Notes: generated by a model not told the origin, from the letters alone. A stretch of DNA of 64,000 nt from Variovorax boronicumulans (GCF_029892485.1 NZ_JARXVG010000011.1:124001-188000); one strand, 5' to 3'; positions 1-9,010 are shown, counted from the stretch's first letter. Made by a program: numbers and translations.

Positions 1-526
1 GGTCGACGCGCTGGAGCGCGCGGCGGTGCAGCGCATCGTGCTCACGCGGCCGGCCGTGGAAGCGGGCGAGCGGCTCGGCTTTCTGCCGGGCGACCTGACG
101 CAGAAGGTCGATCCGTACCTGCGCCCGCTGTACGACGCGCTCTATGACCTCATGGGCTACGAGAAGGTGCAGAAGGCCTTCGAGCGCAATGCGCTGGAGA
201 TCGCGCCGCTGGCCTTCATGCGCGGTCGCACGCTGAACAACGCGTTCGTGATCCTCGACGAGGCGCAGAACACCTCGGTCGAGCAGATGAAGATGTTCCT
301 CACGCGCATCGGCTTCGGCGCGAAGGCGGTGGTGACGGGCGACGTGAGCCAGATCGACCTGCCCAAGCAGCAGCTCAGCGGCCTGATCGACGCCGAGCGC
401 GTGCTCAGGCGCGTGAGCGGCATCGCGATCACGCACTTCACGAGCGCCGACGTGGTGCGGCATCCGCTGGTGGCGAAGATCGTCGATGCCTACGACGGGC
501 AGCGCAAACGCAGCGGCACGCACTGA
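1..526 (+). CDS. phoH: PhoH family ATPase, C-terminal part (5' end outside window)
   Basis: The frame is already open at the left edge, so only about the last 175 residues are present. The conserved PhoH core is readable: a GFLPGDLTQKVDPYLRPLYD segment, an AFMRGRTLNNAFVILDEAQN segment holding the Walker B-type DEAQ, and TGDVSQIDLP. PhoH/YbeZ is a cytoplasmic nucleotide-binding protein related to the helicase part of RecD and is linked to RNA metabolism and to YbeY. The stop codon lies one base before the ybeY start, so the two are co-transcribed, as in most proteobacteria. The P-loop is not in the window. Confidence 0.95.
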   Translation, partial: VDALERAAVQRIVLTRPAVEAGERLGFLPGDLTQKVDPYLRPLYDALYDLMGYEKVQKAFERNALEIAPLAFMRGRTLNNAFVILDEAQNTSVEQMKMFLTRIGFGAKAVVTGDVSQIDLPKQQLSGLIDAERVLRRVSGIAITHFTSADVVRHPLVAKIVDAYDGQRKRSGTH

Positions 527-527
527 G

Positions 528-986
528 ATGGCGCTGCCGGCACTTTCTCTCTCGCTGCAGTTCGGGCGCTTCAAGGGCGTGGAGCGGCACCGCATCGCGC
601 TCCCGCGCCACAGCGTCGCACGCTGCATCCGCCATGCGCTGGACATCGACGGCGAGATCACGGTGCGCATCGTCGATGCCGACGAGGGCCAGCGCCTGAA
701 CCGCGAGTTCCGCGGCAAGGACTACGCGACCAACGTGCTGACCTTCGACTATGCGCAGAGCCCGGTCGCGATGGCCGACCTGGTGCTGTGCGCCCCGGTG
801 GTCGCGCGCGAGGCGACGGAACAGAGCAAGACGCTGGCCGCGCACTACGCGCACCTGCTGGTGCACGGCACGCTGCATGCGCAGGGCTGGGACCACGAGA
901 CCAGCGAAGCCGACGCCGACGAGATGGAGGCGTACGAAATCCAGATCCTCGCCGAGCTGGGCATACGCAATCCGTACGGCACGTAG
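528..986 (+). CDS. ybeY: Endoribonuclease YbeY (rRNA maturation factor)
   Basis: A 152-residue metalloprotein of the UPF0054/YbeY family, involved in 16S rRNA 3' maturation and ribosome quality control. The zinc motif H-x3-H-x5-H is present as HGTLHAQGWDH near residue 110, together with the family segment NVLTFDY. The ATG at 528 is chosen because the family sequence starts there and it sits directly after the phoH stop (TGA, one base, ATG). An upstream in-frame ATG at 486 would lie inside phoH. The corC gene that commonly follows phoH-ybeY is absent; a convergent dtd gene follows instead. Confidence 0.95.
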   Translation: MALPALSLSLQFGRFKGVERHRIALPRHSVARCIRHALDIDGEITVRIVDADEGQRLNREFRGKDYATNVLTFDYAQSPVAMADLVLCAPVVAREATEQSKTLAAHYAHLLVHGTLHAQGWDHETSEADADEMEAYEIQILAELGIRNPYGT

Positions 987-992
987 CTGCCG

Positions 993-1436
993 CTACGCCG
1001 ACATCTGCAGAGGGATCGTGACCGGCCCGTCGTTGAGCAGGTGCACCTGCATGTCGGCGCCGAACTCGCCGGTCGCCACCACCGGATGCGCGGCGCGCGC
1101 CTGTGCCACGAAGTACTCGTAGAGCCGCCGGCCCTCGTCGGGCGAAGCGGCCTGCGTGAAGCTGGGGCGGTTGCCGCCGCTCACATCGGCCGCCAGCGTG
1201 AACTGGCTCACCACCAGCAGCCCGCCACCGATGTCCTGCACGCTGCGGTTCATCTTGCCAGCGTCGTCCGAGAAGATGCGCAGCTTCAGGATCTTGGCAA
1301 GCATGCGGTCGGCGAGCGCATCGACGTCGCCGCGTTCCGCGCACAAGAGGATCAACAGGCCGGCATCGATGGTGCCGACGGTCTGGCCTGCAATGTCGAC
1401 GCGTGCGTTCGCAACGCGCTGGAGGATGGCTTTCAT
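993..1436 (-). CDS. dtd: D-aminoacyl-tRNA deacylase
   Basis: A 147-residue DTD protein that hydrolyses D-amino acids mischarged onto tRNA and so proofreads chirality in the cytoplasm. The start MKAILQRV, the SQFTL segment (residues 77-81), the GGNRPSF segment (87-93) and the C-terminal NDGPVT motif (the family's NxGPVT, 135-140) are all present, and the length is normal. The ATG at 1436 overlaps the stop of the upstream cation transporter in an ATGA arrangement, so the two are probably translationally coupled. It converges on ybeY with a 6-base gap. Confidence 0.96.
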   Translation of the reverse strand: MKAILQRVANARVDIAGQTVGTIDAGLLILLCAERGDVDALADRMLAKILKLRIFSDDAGKMNRSVQDIGGGLLVVSQFTLAADVSGGNRPSFTQAASPDEGRRLYEYFVAQARAAHPVVATGEFGADMQVHLLNDGPVTIPLQMSA

Positions 1437-2341
1437 GGCTGTTCGGTCTGTGTGGCGCGCGCTTCCATGGTCAGTGGCAGCAGTTGGATGGTGACGCGCA
1501 GGCCGGGCACGGCGTCCATCAGGGCCAGCTCCAGTTCGTCGCGCATGGCGGCGGCGTGCTGCAGGGTCCATTCGCCGGGCACATGCATGTGCAGGTCGGC
1601 AAAGCGGCGCTGGCCGGCGCGTCGCGTGACCATGTCGTCGAAGCGAAGCCCCGTGCCTGCGGGCAGGCGCGCGGCGAAGGCATCGAGCGTGGCCTGCACG
1701 GTGGCGAGCGTCTCGGGGTCGAGGGCTTCGTCCATGAGGCCCTGCGACGAGCGCCACACCAGCTTGACGCCCTCGCGCACGATGTTGAGCGCCACGCCAA
1801 TGGCCAGCAGCGGATCGAGCCAGAGCCAGCCGCTGAAATGCACCGCGACGATGCCGACCACGACGGCGGCGGAGGTCCACACGTCGGTCATCAGGTGGCG
1901 GCCGTCGGCCTCCAGCGCGATGGAGCGATGCAGGCGCGCCGCACGGAACAGCACCACCGCCAGCGCCGCATTGAGGCCCGAGCTGAACACCGACAGCGCC
2001 AGGCCCCAGCCCAGTTGCTCCAGCGGCTCGGGCGACAGCAGCCTCTGCACCGACACCCACAGGATCGCCACCGCGGCGCCGACGATCAGGATGCCCTCGA
2101 AGCCGGAGGAGAAGTACTCGGCCTTGTGATGGCCGTAGGGATGGTCGTCGTCGGCCGGACGCTCGGCGATGGTCACCATTGCCAACGCAAACATGGCACT
2201 GGCAAGATTGACGAACGACTCCATGGCGTCGGAGATCAGGCCCATCGAATTCGTCATGTACCCTGCGAGCCCCTTGAGCACGATGGTGACAAGGGCAACG
2301 GCCACGGAAATGCGCAGGAGCGCCTTGGGAGTGAGCGTCAT
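1433..2341 (-). CDS. Cation diffusion facilitator (CDF) family transporter
   Basis: A 302-residue inner-membrane protein of the CDF family, which exports divalent metals such as zinc, iron or manganese by proton antiport. The first half has about six hydrophobic segments. TM2 carries SDAMES (S-D-x-x-x-S) and TM5 carries the EADGRHLMTD motif, whose HxxxD arrangement supplies metal ligands. A soluble C-terminal domain (from about residue 205) carries DLHMHVP, as in the cytoplasmic dimerisation domain. I chose the ATG at 2341 (MTLTPKALL) because the 16 extra residues from a start at 2389 do not look like family sequence. Which metal is carried cannot be told. It overlaps dtd by 4 bases. Confidence 0.92.
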   Translation of the reverse strand: MTLTPKALLRISVAVALVTIVLKGLAGYMTNSMGLISDAMESFVNLASAMFALAMVTIAERPADDDHPYGHHKAEYFSSGFEGILIVGAAVAILWVSVQRLLSPEPLEQLGWGLALSVFSSGLNAALAVVLFRAARLHRSIALEADGRHLMTDVWTSAAVVVGIVAVHFSGWLWLDPLLAIGVALNIVREGVKLVWRSSQGLMDEALDPETLATVQATLDAFAARLPAGTGLRFDDMVTRRAGQRRFADLHMHVPGEWTLQHAAAMRDELELALMDAVPGLRVTIQLLPLTMEARATQTEQP

Positions 2342-2495
2342 GGGCGGGGTAGAAGGCTTATAGGCAAAAGACGACGGAAAAAGCGGCAAAAGGCCGCAAG
2401 ATGGCGCTGAATTATCTGAGCAGTGTCCATGTGTAACGCCTTCGGCCTAATATTTGTGACTATTGCGAAACAGTGTTCGCCGACAACTCGGAACA

Positions 2496-2993
2496 ATGAA
2501 AAACTTCTTGAACATTCTGGGTGGCCTCACCCTGCTGGGCGCCACCATGATGGCCCAGGCCCAAGTCCAGACGCCGCCCGCAGCCGCGCCAGCCGCTCCG
2601 GTTGCCGAGTTGCAGGCCGGTTTCGTGAAGTCGGTGCGCGGCAACGTGCAACTGCTCAGCGCCGCAGGCACCTCGCGCACCGCCGCCGCAGGCGATGCGC
2701 TGAGTTCCGTGGACCGCATCGTGACCGGCCCCGACTCCTCGGCCGCAGTGGTCCTGCGCGATGACACGACCCTGATCGTCGGTCCTTCGTCGCGCATGGA
2801 CCTGAAGGAATTCCACTTCGATTCCACCACCCGCGACGGCGGCCTCCTGATTTCGCTGTTGCGCGGCTCGATGCGCATGATCACCGGCCTCATCGGCAAG
2901 ACGAACCCCGACGCCGTGCGGGTCGAGACGCAAACAGCCACCATCGGCATTCGCGGCACCGACTTCATCGTTCAAACCGACGGAAAGCCATGA
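2496..2993 (+). CDS. FecR-domain exported protein
   Basis: A 165-residue protein with a signal peptide (residues 1-23, ending near MAQAQ), an Ala/Pro-rich linker, and a FecR-like beta-rich domain containing RIVTGPDSSAAVVLRDDTTL and the hallmark TIGIRGTDF near the C terminus. In FecR anti-sigma regulators this fold is a periplasmic sensor; here there is no membrane anchor or N-terminal anti-sigma part, so a direct sigma-factor role is unlikely. The ATG at 2496 is preferred over an in-frame TTG at 2463 because it begins the signal peptide. The stop overlaps the next gene as ATGA. In relatives such a FecR/OmpA pair often precedes a CHASE2-domain cyclase, which is missing here. Confidence 0.85.
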   Translation: MKNFLNILGGLTLLGATMMAQAQVQTPPAAAPAAPVAELQAGFVKSVRGNVQLLSAAGTSRTAAAGDALSSVDRIVTGPDSSAAVVLRDDTTLIVGPSSRMDLKEFHFDSTTRDGGLLISLLRGSMRMITGLIGKTNPDAVRVETQTATIGIRGTDFIVQTDGKP

Positions 2994-3610
2994 TGACGAC
3001 GACCTTGTCGCGCCGCCCGCTCCTTCTCGCATCCGCACTGATCACCGCGTTCCTCGCGGCCTGCTCGACGCCGGGCACCCGGGTGGTATTGCTGCCGCAG
3101 GCCGACGGGAAGCCTTCAGCCGTCGTGGTGCGCGTCAAGGATGGGGAAGAAGTCCTTTCGAAACCTTACCAGCGTGCAACGGCAGCGGTAGGCGCCAGCG
3201 GGGCGCCGGTGGTCGATCAGGCCGATGCAGCCAAGGTCCAGGCGGAAAACAAGCCCCTGTTCGACCTGCGCCCGCCCCCGCCACAGCGCTACACGGTGTT
3301 TTTCGAGGTCGGCGGTACCACGCTGACCCCGGCGTCGCAGCAGATCATGACCGAGGCGCTGGCCGCGGCGTTGGCGCGCAGCGGCGGCGACATCGTGGTG
3401 ACCGGCCATACCGACACCAAGGGCACCGGCGAATCGAATGACCAGTTGTCGCGCCGCCGGGCGCAGGAAGTGGTCCAGTTGTTCGTCGAGCGGCAATTTC
3501 CGGCCAACCGCGTCGAGGCCGTGGGCCGCGGCGAGCGCGACCTGGCCGTGCCGACCGCCGACGAGGTGGACGAGCCACGCAACCGGCGCGTCACCATCGA
3601 AGTCCGCTGA
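2990..3610 (+). CDS. OmpA-family outer-membrane lipoprotein
   Basis: A 206-residue protein with a lipoprotein signal (arginine-containing n-region, then FLAAC; lipidated Cys at about residue 25) and a C-terminal OmpA/MotB peptidoglycan-binding domain. That domain includes VTGHTDTKGTGESNDQLSRR, the conserved contact region for the peptide stem, and a terminal RNRRVTIEV. The middle (30-95) has no recognised domain and a short proline run before the OmpA domain. It probably tethers the outer membrane to peptidoglycan or works with the upstream FecR-domain protein, with which it overlaps by 4 bases. It converges on tyrS with a 10-base gap. Confidence 0.9.
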   Translation: MMTTTLSRRPLLLASALITAFLAACSTPGTRVVLLPQADGKPSAVVVRVKDGEEVLSKPYQRATAAVGASGAPVVDQADAAKVQAENKPLFDLRPPPPQRYTVFFEVGGTTLTPASQQIMTEALAAALARSGGDIVVTGHTDTKGTGESNDQLSRRRAQEVVQLFVERQFPANRVEAVGRGERDLAVPTADEVDEPRNRRVTIEVR

Positions 3611-3620
3611 ACGCGGCAGT

Positions 3621-4853
3621 TCAGCTCAGCGTCACGCGCGCGAATTTGCGCTTGCCGACCTGCACCACGTAGCTGCCCGCGGGCAGCTTCAGCCCCTTGT
3701 CGCTGATCACGACCGAATCGACGCGCACGCCGCCGCCGTCGATCAGGCGATTGCCATCCCCGGCTGAAGACGCCAGGTTGGCCTGCTTGAGCAGTTGGCC
3801 GATGCCCAGCGGCGCGCCGCCCAGCGATACCTCGGGAATCTCGTCCGGCACGCCGCCCTTGCTGCGGTTGATGAAGTCCCGCTCCGCGGTCTCGGCAGCC
3901 GCCGCGCTGTGGAAACGCGTAGTGATCTCCTTGGCCAGCGCGACCTTCGCGTCCTTCGGATTGCGGCCGCCGGCGATTTCGGCCTTCAGGACCTCGATCT
4001 GCTCCAGCGACTGGAAGCTCAAGAGCGTGTACCAGCGCCACATCAGGTCGTCGGAAATCGACAGCACCTTGGCAAACATGGTGTTGGCGTCCTCGCTGAT
4101 GCCGATGTAGTTGTTCTTGCTCTTGGACATCTTCTCGACGCCGTCGAGCCCTTCCAGCAGCGGCATAGTAAGTATGCACTGCGGTTCCTGGCCATACTCC
4201 TGCTGGAGATGGCGGCCGACGAGCAAATTGAACTTCTGGTCGGTGCCACCCAGTTCGAGGTCGCTCTTGAGCGCCACAGAGTCGTAGCCCTGCATCAGCG
4301 GGTAGAGGAATTCGTGCACCGAAATCGACTGGCCGGCCTTGAAGCGCTTGCTGAAGTCGTCCCGCTCCATCATCCGGGCGACCGTGTACTTGGCGGCCAG
4401 CTGGATCATTCCGCGGGCACCCAGGGGGTCGCTCCATTCGGAGTTGTAGCGAATCTCGGTCTTCTCGGGGTCCAGCACCAGGCTGGCCTGCTTGTAGTAA
4501 GTCTGGGCGTTGGCCTCGATCTGCTCCCGGGTGAGCGGCGGTCGGGTGTTGTTGCGGCCCGAAGGGTCGCCGATCGTGCTGGTGAAGTCGCCGATCAGGA
4601 AGATCACCCGGTGCCCCAGGTCCTGGAGCTGGCGCATCTTGTTGAGCACCACGGTGTGGCCGATATGGATATCCGGGGCGGTCGGATCGAGCCCCAGCTT
4701 GATGCGCAGCGGCGTTCCGGTCGCCTCGGAGCGCTGGAGCTTGCGCACCCACTCGTCCTGCGGCAGCAGCTCGTCAGCCCCACGGAGGGATATTTCGAGC
4801 GCACGTCCTACACTATTTGAGAGGCTGGTGGATGTAACAGATTCGGCGTTCAT
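3621..4853 (-). CDS. tyrS: Tyrosyl-tRNA synthetase
   Basis: A 410-residue class I aminoacyl-tRNA synthetase that charges tRNA-Tyr. The HIGH signature (residues 63-66, within DIHIGHTVVL) and the KMSKS loop (near 240, KMSKSKNN) are intact, and the C terminus has an S4-like RNA-binding domain (NRLIDGGGVRVDS). Length and the long-helical TyrS2-like spacing are normal for betaproteobacteria. The ATG at 4853 gives the usual N terminus. It is divergent from the M23 peptidase gene, an arrangement widely conserved in Burkholderiales. Confidence 0.98.
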   Translation of the reverse strand: MNAESVTSTSLSNSVGRALEISLRGADELLPQDEWVRKLQRSEATGTPLRIKLGLDPTAPDIHIGHTVVLNKMRQLQDLGHRVIFLIGDFTSTIGDPSGRNNTRPPLTREQIEANAQTYYKQASLVLDPEKTEIRYNSEWSDPLGARGMIQLAAKYTVARMMERDDFSKRFKAGQSISVHEFLYPLMQGYDSVALKSDLELGGTDQKFNLLVGRHLQQEYGQEPQCILTMPLLEGLDGVEKMSKSKNNYIGISEDANTMFAKVLSISDDLMWRWYTLLSFQSLEQIEVLKAEIAGGRNPKDAKVALAKEITTRFHSAAAAETAERDFINRSKGGVPDEIPEVSLGGAPLGIGQLLKQANLASSAGDGNRLIDGGGVRVDSVVISDKGLKLPAGSYVVQVGKRKFARVTLS

Positions 4854-4906
4854 GGGCTTTTTTGGCTGACTTTTGGATGGCCGAAGCTATACTGGCCCGA
4901 CTTTTC

Positions 4907-4935
4907 AAGCGCCGGATTCTAAGCGGCGCTTTTTT
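4907..4935 (+). terminator. Terminator-like hairpin in the tyrS / M23 divergent region
   Basis: A perfect 8-bp stem (AAGCGCCG / CGGCGCTT) with a 9-base loop is followed on the plus strand by a run of T. It sits about 80 bases upstream of the M23 peptidase gene, not after any forward gene. A TATACT box at 4888-4893 lies just before it, so it could act as an attenuator in the peptidase leader. On the minus strand it lies within the tyrS upstream region. Confidence 0.5.
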
Positions 4936-5012
4936 CCGCACCGTCTCCTGCCGCCCTGAACGCACTGGGCCTTGCAGTACGGATTTGCAGAACCTGAGCT
5001 GGAATTCAAAGA

Positions 5013-6359
5013 TTGATCAACGGCATTCTTGCCGCCGAGGAGCTTCTCGCTTCTCGCGTGGCCTATACGTTCCGAACCTACCCCAAGCAGATCACCGCCG
5101 TCATCGCGGCGGCCCTGCTGAGCGCCGGCACCCTCGCGGTGGCCTCGCTGGGCCCTGACGCTTCCGACCTTCCGGTCCACCAGATCCTCGAAGCCACCGC
5201 GCCCGTCTCTTTTGCAGACCAGAGCGCGTCGCTCGAGAACTTCAGCTTCACGCTGTTTCGCACCGACATCACCCGTTCGAGCGACACGGCCGAAGCCCTG
5301 TTGAAGCGACTGGGCATTTCCGATCCCGCGGCCACGGCCTTCGTGCGCGGCAGCGGCGAAGCCCGCAATGCGCTGTTCGCCCGCGCCGGCCGCACCATCA
5401 CGGCCGAGGCCACGCAGGAAAACCAGCTCCAGAAGCTCAGCGCCCGCTGGATTCCCGACGGCGACGGCGGCTTCAAGCGCTTCGTCATCGAGCGCACCCC
5501 GGTCGGCTTCGTCGCCCTCACCGAACGCGATTCGCTGACGCCGGGCACCCGCCTGGCCAGCGGCACCATCCGCACCTCGCTGTTCGCCGCCACCGACGAC
5601 GCACGCATTCCCGACGCCGTGGCGAGCCAGCTGGCCGACATCTTTGCAGGCGACGTCGACGTGCGCGCGCTGCGCAAGGGCGACCGCTTCGCCGTGGTCT
5701 ACGAGACCTTCGAAGCCGACGGCCAGGCGCTGCGCAGCGGCCGCGTGCTCTCGGCCGAGTTCGAGAACAACGGCAAGATCCACCAGGCCGTCTGGTTCCA
5801 GCCCCCGGGCGCGGGCCAGAAGGGCAGCTACTACCGCCCGAACGGCGACAGCCTGCGCAAGGCCTACCTGGCGACGCCGGTCGAGTTCTCTCGCGTGTCC
5901 AGCGGTTTCGCGATGCGCATGCATCCGATCCTGAACAGCTGGCGCCAGCACAACGGCATCGACTACGCAGCGCCCACCGGCACCTCGGTGCGCACGGTCG
6001 GCGACGGCACGGTCGATTTCGCGGGCACGCAGAGCGGCTACGGCAACATCGTCATCATCAATCACCGCAACAACCAGCAGACGGCCTATGCGCACCTGAG
6101 CCGCATCGACGTCAAGGCCGGCCAGAGCGTGAGCCAGGGCCAGGCGATCGGCGCCGTGGGCTCCACGGGCTGGGCCACCGGTCCGCACCTGCACTTCGAA
6201 TTCCGCGTGGGCGGCGTCTACCAGGACCCGGCTTCCATTGCGCAGGAAGGCGGCGCCCCCATCACCGCGGCCCTGCGCCCGGCCTTCGAGCGGATGGCCA
6301 TCGGCGCCCGCGCCGAGCTGGCGGCAGCCTTCTCCGTCATCCAGGCCAGCGCGGACTGA
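5013..6359 (+). CDS. M23 family metallopeptidase (LytM/NlpD-like)
   Basis: A 448-residue envelope protein. An N-terminal hydrophobic segment (about 27-47) gives a membrane anchor or signal. An OapA/LysM-like central region follows, and the C-terminal peptidase_M23 domain has the zinc ligands in HPILNSWRQHNGIDYAAP (around residues 308-325) and GPHLHFEF (around 390-397). The intact H-x-H and H/D motifs suggest an active DD-endopeptidase cutting peptidoglycan cross-links. The chosen start is a TTG at 5013; no ATG is available before the membrane segment. It is followed 39 bases later by anmK, which recycles muropeptides, so the pair fits a cell-wall turnover unit. Confidence 0.93.
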   Translation: MINGILAAEELLASRVAYTFRTYPKQITAVIAAALLSAGTLAVASLGPDASDLPVHQILEATAPVSFADQSASLENFSFTLFRTDITRSSDTAEALLKRLGISDPAATAFVRGSGEARNALFARAGRTITAEATQENQLQKLSARWIPDGDGGFKRFVIERTPVGFVALTERDSLTPGTRLASGTIRTSLFAATDDARIPDAVASQLADIFAGDVDVRALRKGDRFAVVYETFEADGQALRSGRVLSAEFENNGKIHQAVWFQPPGAGQKGSYYRPNGDSLRKAYLATPVEFSRVSSGFAMRMHPILNSWRQHNGIDYAAPTGTSVRTVGDGTVDFAGTQSGYGNIVIINHRNNQQTAYAHLSRIDVKAGQSVSQGQAIGAVGSTGWATGPHLHFEFRVGGVYQDPASIAQEGGAPITAALRPAFERMAIGARAELAAAFSVIQASAD

Positions 6360-6398
6360 ATGCCCGCAGCCGCAGCCCTCTCTTGACCTGATCCGGAG

Positions 6399-7523
6399 AT
6401 GGCTGCCGAACTTTTCATCGGCCTGATGTCGGGCACCTCGCTCGACGGCGTCGACGGCGTGCTTGCCGATTTCTCCAGCGGGCGCATCGCGGTGAAGGCC
6501 TACGCCACCGCCGAGTTTCCCGTGGCCCTGCGCGCGGAGCTCATGGCGCTCAACACCCCCGGCGACAACGAACTGCATCGCGCGGCCCTGGCCGGCAACG
6601 GACTCGCCCGCGCCTATGCCGGCGTGGTGCATCAATTGCTGGCCGACAGCGGCATCGCCGCCGGAGCGGTCACCGCCATCGGTGCGCACGGACAGACGGT
6701 GCGCCACCGGCCGCTGGAGTTCGACGACGTCGGCTACACCCTGCAGATCAACAACCCCTCGCTGCTGGCCGAGCTGACCGGCATCGACGTGGTCGGCGAC
6801 TTCCGAAGCCGCGATCTCGCCGCCGGCGGCCAGGGCGCGCCGCTGGTGCCGGCGTTCCACCGCGCCCTGTTCGCGCGCGCCGACGAAACCGTCGCGGTGC
6901 TGAACATCGGCGGCATTTCGAACCTGAGCCTGCTTCCGGCCACCAATGCGCCCGACGGCGCCATCGTGCTCGGCTTCGACTGCGGGCCCGGCAACGCATT
7001 GATGGACCACTGGTGCCAGACCTACCAGGGCCAGCCCTTCGACCGCGGCGGCCAATGGGCGGCCAGCGGCCAGGTGCTGCCCCAGCTGCTCGCGCAATTG
7101 CAGGCCGAAGCTTATTTCGCCAAGGCGCCGCCGAAAAGCACGGGCCGCGATCTGTTCAATCCGACCTGGCTGGCCTCGCACCTCGGCACCACGGCCATGG
7201 CACCGGCCGACGTGCAGGCCACGCTGACGGAGTTGACGGCCAGCGCCTGTGCCGCAGATCTCGTCAACTACGGAAAAGACAGCAAGCTGCTGATCGTCTG
7301 CGGCGGTGGCGCGCTGAACGACCATCTGCTCGCACGCCTTCGCGCGCTGCTTCCCGGCGTGCAGGTGGTGGCATCGACCGACCAAAGCCTTCCGCCGCAG
7401 CAGGTCGAGGCCGCGGCGTTCGCCTGGCTTGCGCGCAGTACGGTCCGGCGCGAGGCGGGCAACCTGGCCAGCGTGACCGGGGCGCGTGGCGCACGCGTGC
7501 TGGGCGCCATCTACCCGGCCTGA
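6399..7523 (+). CDS. anmK: Anhydro-N-acetylmuramic acid kinase
   Basis: A 374-residue cytoplasmic sugar kinase that opens and phosphorylates 1,6-anhydro-MurNAc to MurNAc-6-phosphate during peptidoglycan recycling. The N-terminal LIGLMSGTSLDGVDGV-type motif, GAHGQTVRH (near 90), GFDCGPGNALMD (near 195) and the C-terminal CGGGALND are all present and the length is typical. It lies in the same direction as the M23 peptidase and converges on the following transporter with a 15-base gap. Confidence 0.97.
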   Translation: MAAELFIGLMSGTSLDGVDGVLADFSSGRIAVKAYATAEFPVALRAELMALNTPGDNELHRAALAGNGLARAYAGVVHQLLADSGIAAGAVTAIGAHGQTVRHRPLEFDDVGYTLQINNPSLLAELTGIDVVGDFRSRDLAAGGQGAPLVPAFHRALFARADETVAVLNIGGISNLSLLPATNAPDGAIVLGFDCGPGNALMDHWCQTYQGQPFDRGGQWAASGQVLPQLLAQLQAEAYFAKAPPKSTGRDLFNPTWLASHLGTTAMAPADVQATLTELTASACAADLVNYGKDSKLLIVCGGGALNDHLLARLRALLPGVQVVASTDQSLPPQQVEAAAFAWLARSTVRREAGNLASVTGARGARVLGAIYPA

Positions 7524-7538
7524 AGGCCCTTCCGAGCC

Positions 7539-8972
7539 TCAACCCTGGCCGGAGACCTCCGGGTGGGCGGGCTGGGCCGCCCGGACCTCCGCAGGAAGAT
7601 GCCAGAAGATCAGCGCAGATGCCACCGTGATCAGGCCCATGCTCGCAAAAGTGGCCTGAAAGGCGTCGAGCGTCTGGACTGCCGTCTCGGCGCCGAAGAT
7701 CCCGTTGTAGCCCGCCAGTACGGCACCCGCGGCGGCCACGCCCAGGCTCATTGCCAGCATCTGCACCATCGACAGCAGGCTGTTGCCGCTGCTGGCCATG
7801 CTGCCGTCCAGGTCCTTGAGCGTGATCGTGTTCATCGCGGTGAACTGCAGGGAATTGACCGCACCGAAGGCCAGCAGCTGCAGCACATGCAGGGCCATGG
7901 GCTGCCCGGGCGCCGTCAGGCCGAAGCTCGCCATCGTGCAGCCCACCAGCACCGTGTTGACCACCAGCACCTTGCGGTAGCCGTGGCGGGTGATCAGCGG
8001 CGTGGCAAAGCGCTTCATGGCCATGCCTGCCAGGGCGATCGGCAGCATCATCAGGCCCGCCTGCACCGGCGAATAGCCCATCGACACCTGCAGCAGCAAG
8101 GGCACGAGAAAAGGCATGCAGCTGCTGCCAAGGCGCGAGAACAGGTTGCCGATCAATCCGATGCTGAGCGTCGGCACGCTGAACAGCGAAGGCGCGAAAA
8201 GGGGCTCCGGCGTGCGCGCGGCGCGCAGCCAGTAGGCCACCACGCTGGCAAAGCCGAAGATCAGCACCACCATCACGCTGCCTTGGCGCAGGCCGAGTTC
8301 GGACACGCCATCGAGCGCCAGCGAGATCGCCACCATGCCGAAGGCCAGCATCGCGTAGCCCACGCTGTCGAAGCGTTTCTGGATGGCGCCACGCAGGTCC
8401 GGCATGTACTTGAGCGTGGCGATGCAGCCCGCCAGCCCCACCGGCACGTTGATCAGGAAGATCCAATGCCAGGAGGCGTACTGCACCAGCCAGCCGCCCA
8501 GCGTGGGGCCCAGCAAGGGGCCTATGAGCCCCGGGATCGCGACGAAGCTCATCGCCTGCAGGAATTCGCCGCGCGGCACCGTGCGCAGCAGCGCCAGCCG
8601 TCCCACAGGCAGCAGCAGCGCGCCGCCCAGCCCCTGCACCACCCGCGCGGCCACCAGTTGGCCCAGCCCCTGCGACAGCGCGCAAAGCACCGAACCGGCG
8701 GCGAACAGCACGATCGCCGAGAAAAAGATGCGCCGCGTGCCGAAGCGGTCTGCGATCCAGCCCGAGGCCGGGATCAGCATCGCCATCGTGAGCGCATAGG
8801 CCACCACCACCGACTGCATGCGCAGCGGGCTCACCTTCAGGCTCGCGGCCATGGCCGGCAGCGCGGTGTTGATGATGGTGGCGTCCAGCGTCTGCATGAA
8901 GAAGCCGACGGCCACGAGCCACAGCAGGCTCTTGCGGGAAGGATCGACGGCGGTGGCGGCTTCGGACGTCAT
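7539..8972 (-). CDS. DHA2-family MFS multidrug efflux transporter
   Basis: A 477-residue inner-membrane protein with about 14 hydrophobic segments, as in the EmrB/QacA (DHA2) family. TM1 carries LDATIINTALPAMA (the DHA2 motif), then GWIADRFGTRRIF (MFS motif A) and GPTLGGWLVQYASWHWIFLINVPVG (motif C plus the family's WRWIFxINVP). It resembles the MdtD branch. The ATG at 8972 is chosen; an upstream in-frame TTG at 9011 falls inside the erpA terminator. No membrane-fusion partner gene is adjacent, so the substrate is unknown. Confidence 0.9.
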   Translation of the reverse strand: MTSEAATAVDPSRKSLLWLVAVGFFMQTLDATIINTALPAMAASLKVSPLRMQSVVVAYALTMAMLIPASGWIADRFGTRRIFFSAIVLFAAGSVLCALSQGLGQLVAARVVQGLGGALLLPVGRLALLRTVPRGEFLQAMSFVAIPGLIGPLLGPTLGGWLVQYASWHWIFLINVPVGLAGCIATLKYMPDLRGAIQKRFDSVGYAMLAFGMVAISLALDGVSELGLRQGSVMVVLIFGFASVVAYWLRAARTPEPLFAPSLFSVPTLSIGLIGNLFSRLGSSCMPFLVPLLLQVSMGYSPVQAGLMMLPIALAGMAMKRFATPLITRHGYRKVLVVNTVLVGCTMASFGLTAPGQPMALHVLQLLAFGAVNSLQFTAMNTITLKDLDGSMASSGNSLLSMVQMLAMSLGVAAAGAVLAGYNGIFGAETAVQTLDAFQATFASMGLITVASALIFWHLPAEVRAAQPAHPEVSGQG

Positions 8973-9010
8973 GAAAGAAGAGGAAGGAGAGCGAAAATTG
9001 ACGGGCAGCA

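Noticed and set aside
4905..7385. An 826-codon open frame antisense to the M23 peptidase and anmK genes
   Set aside because: The composition is the complement of two clearly conserved genes, with no domain or ribosome site of its own.
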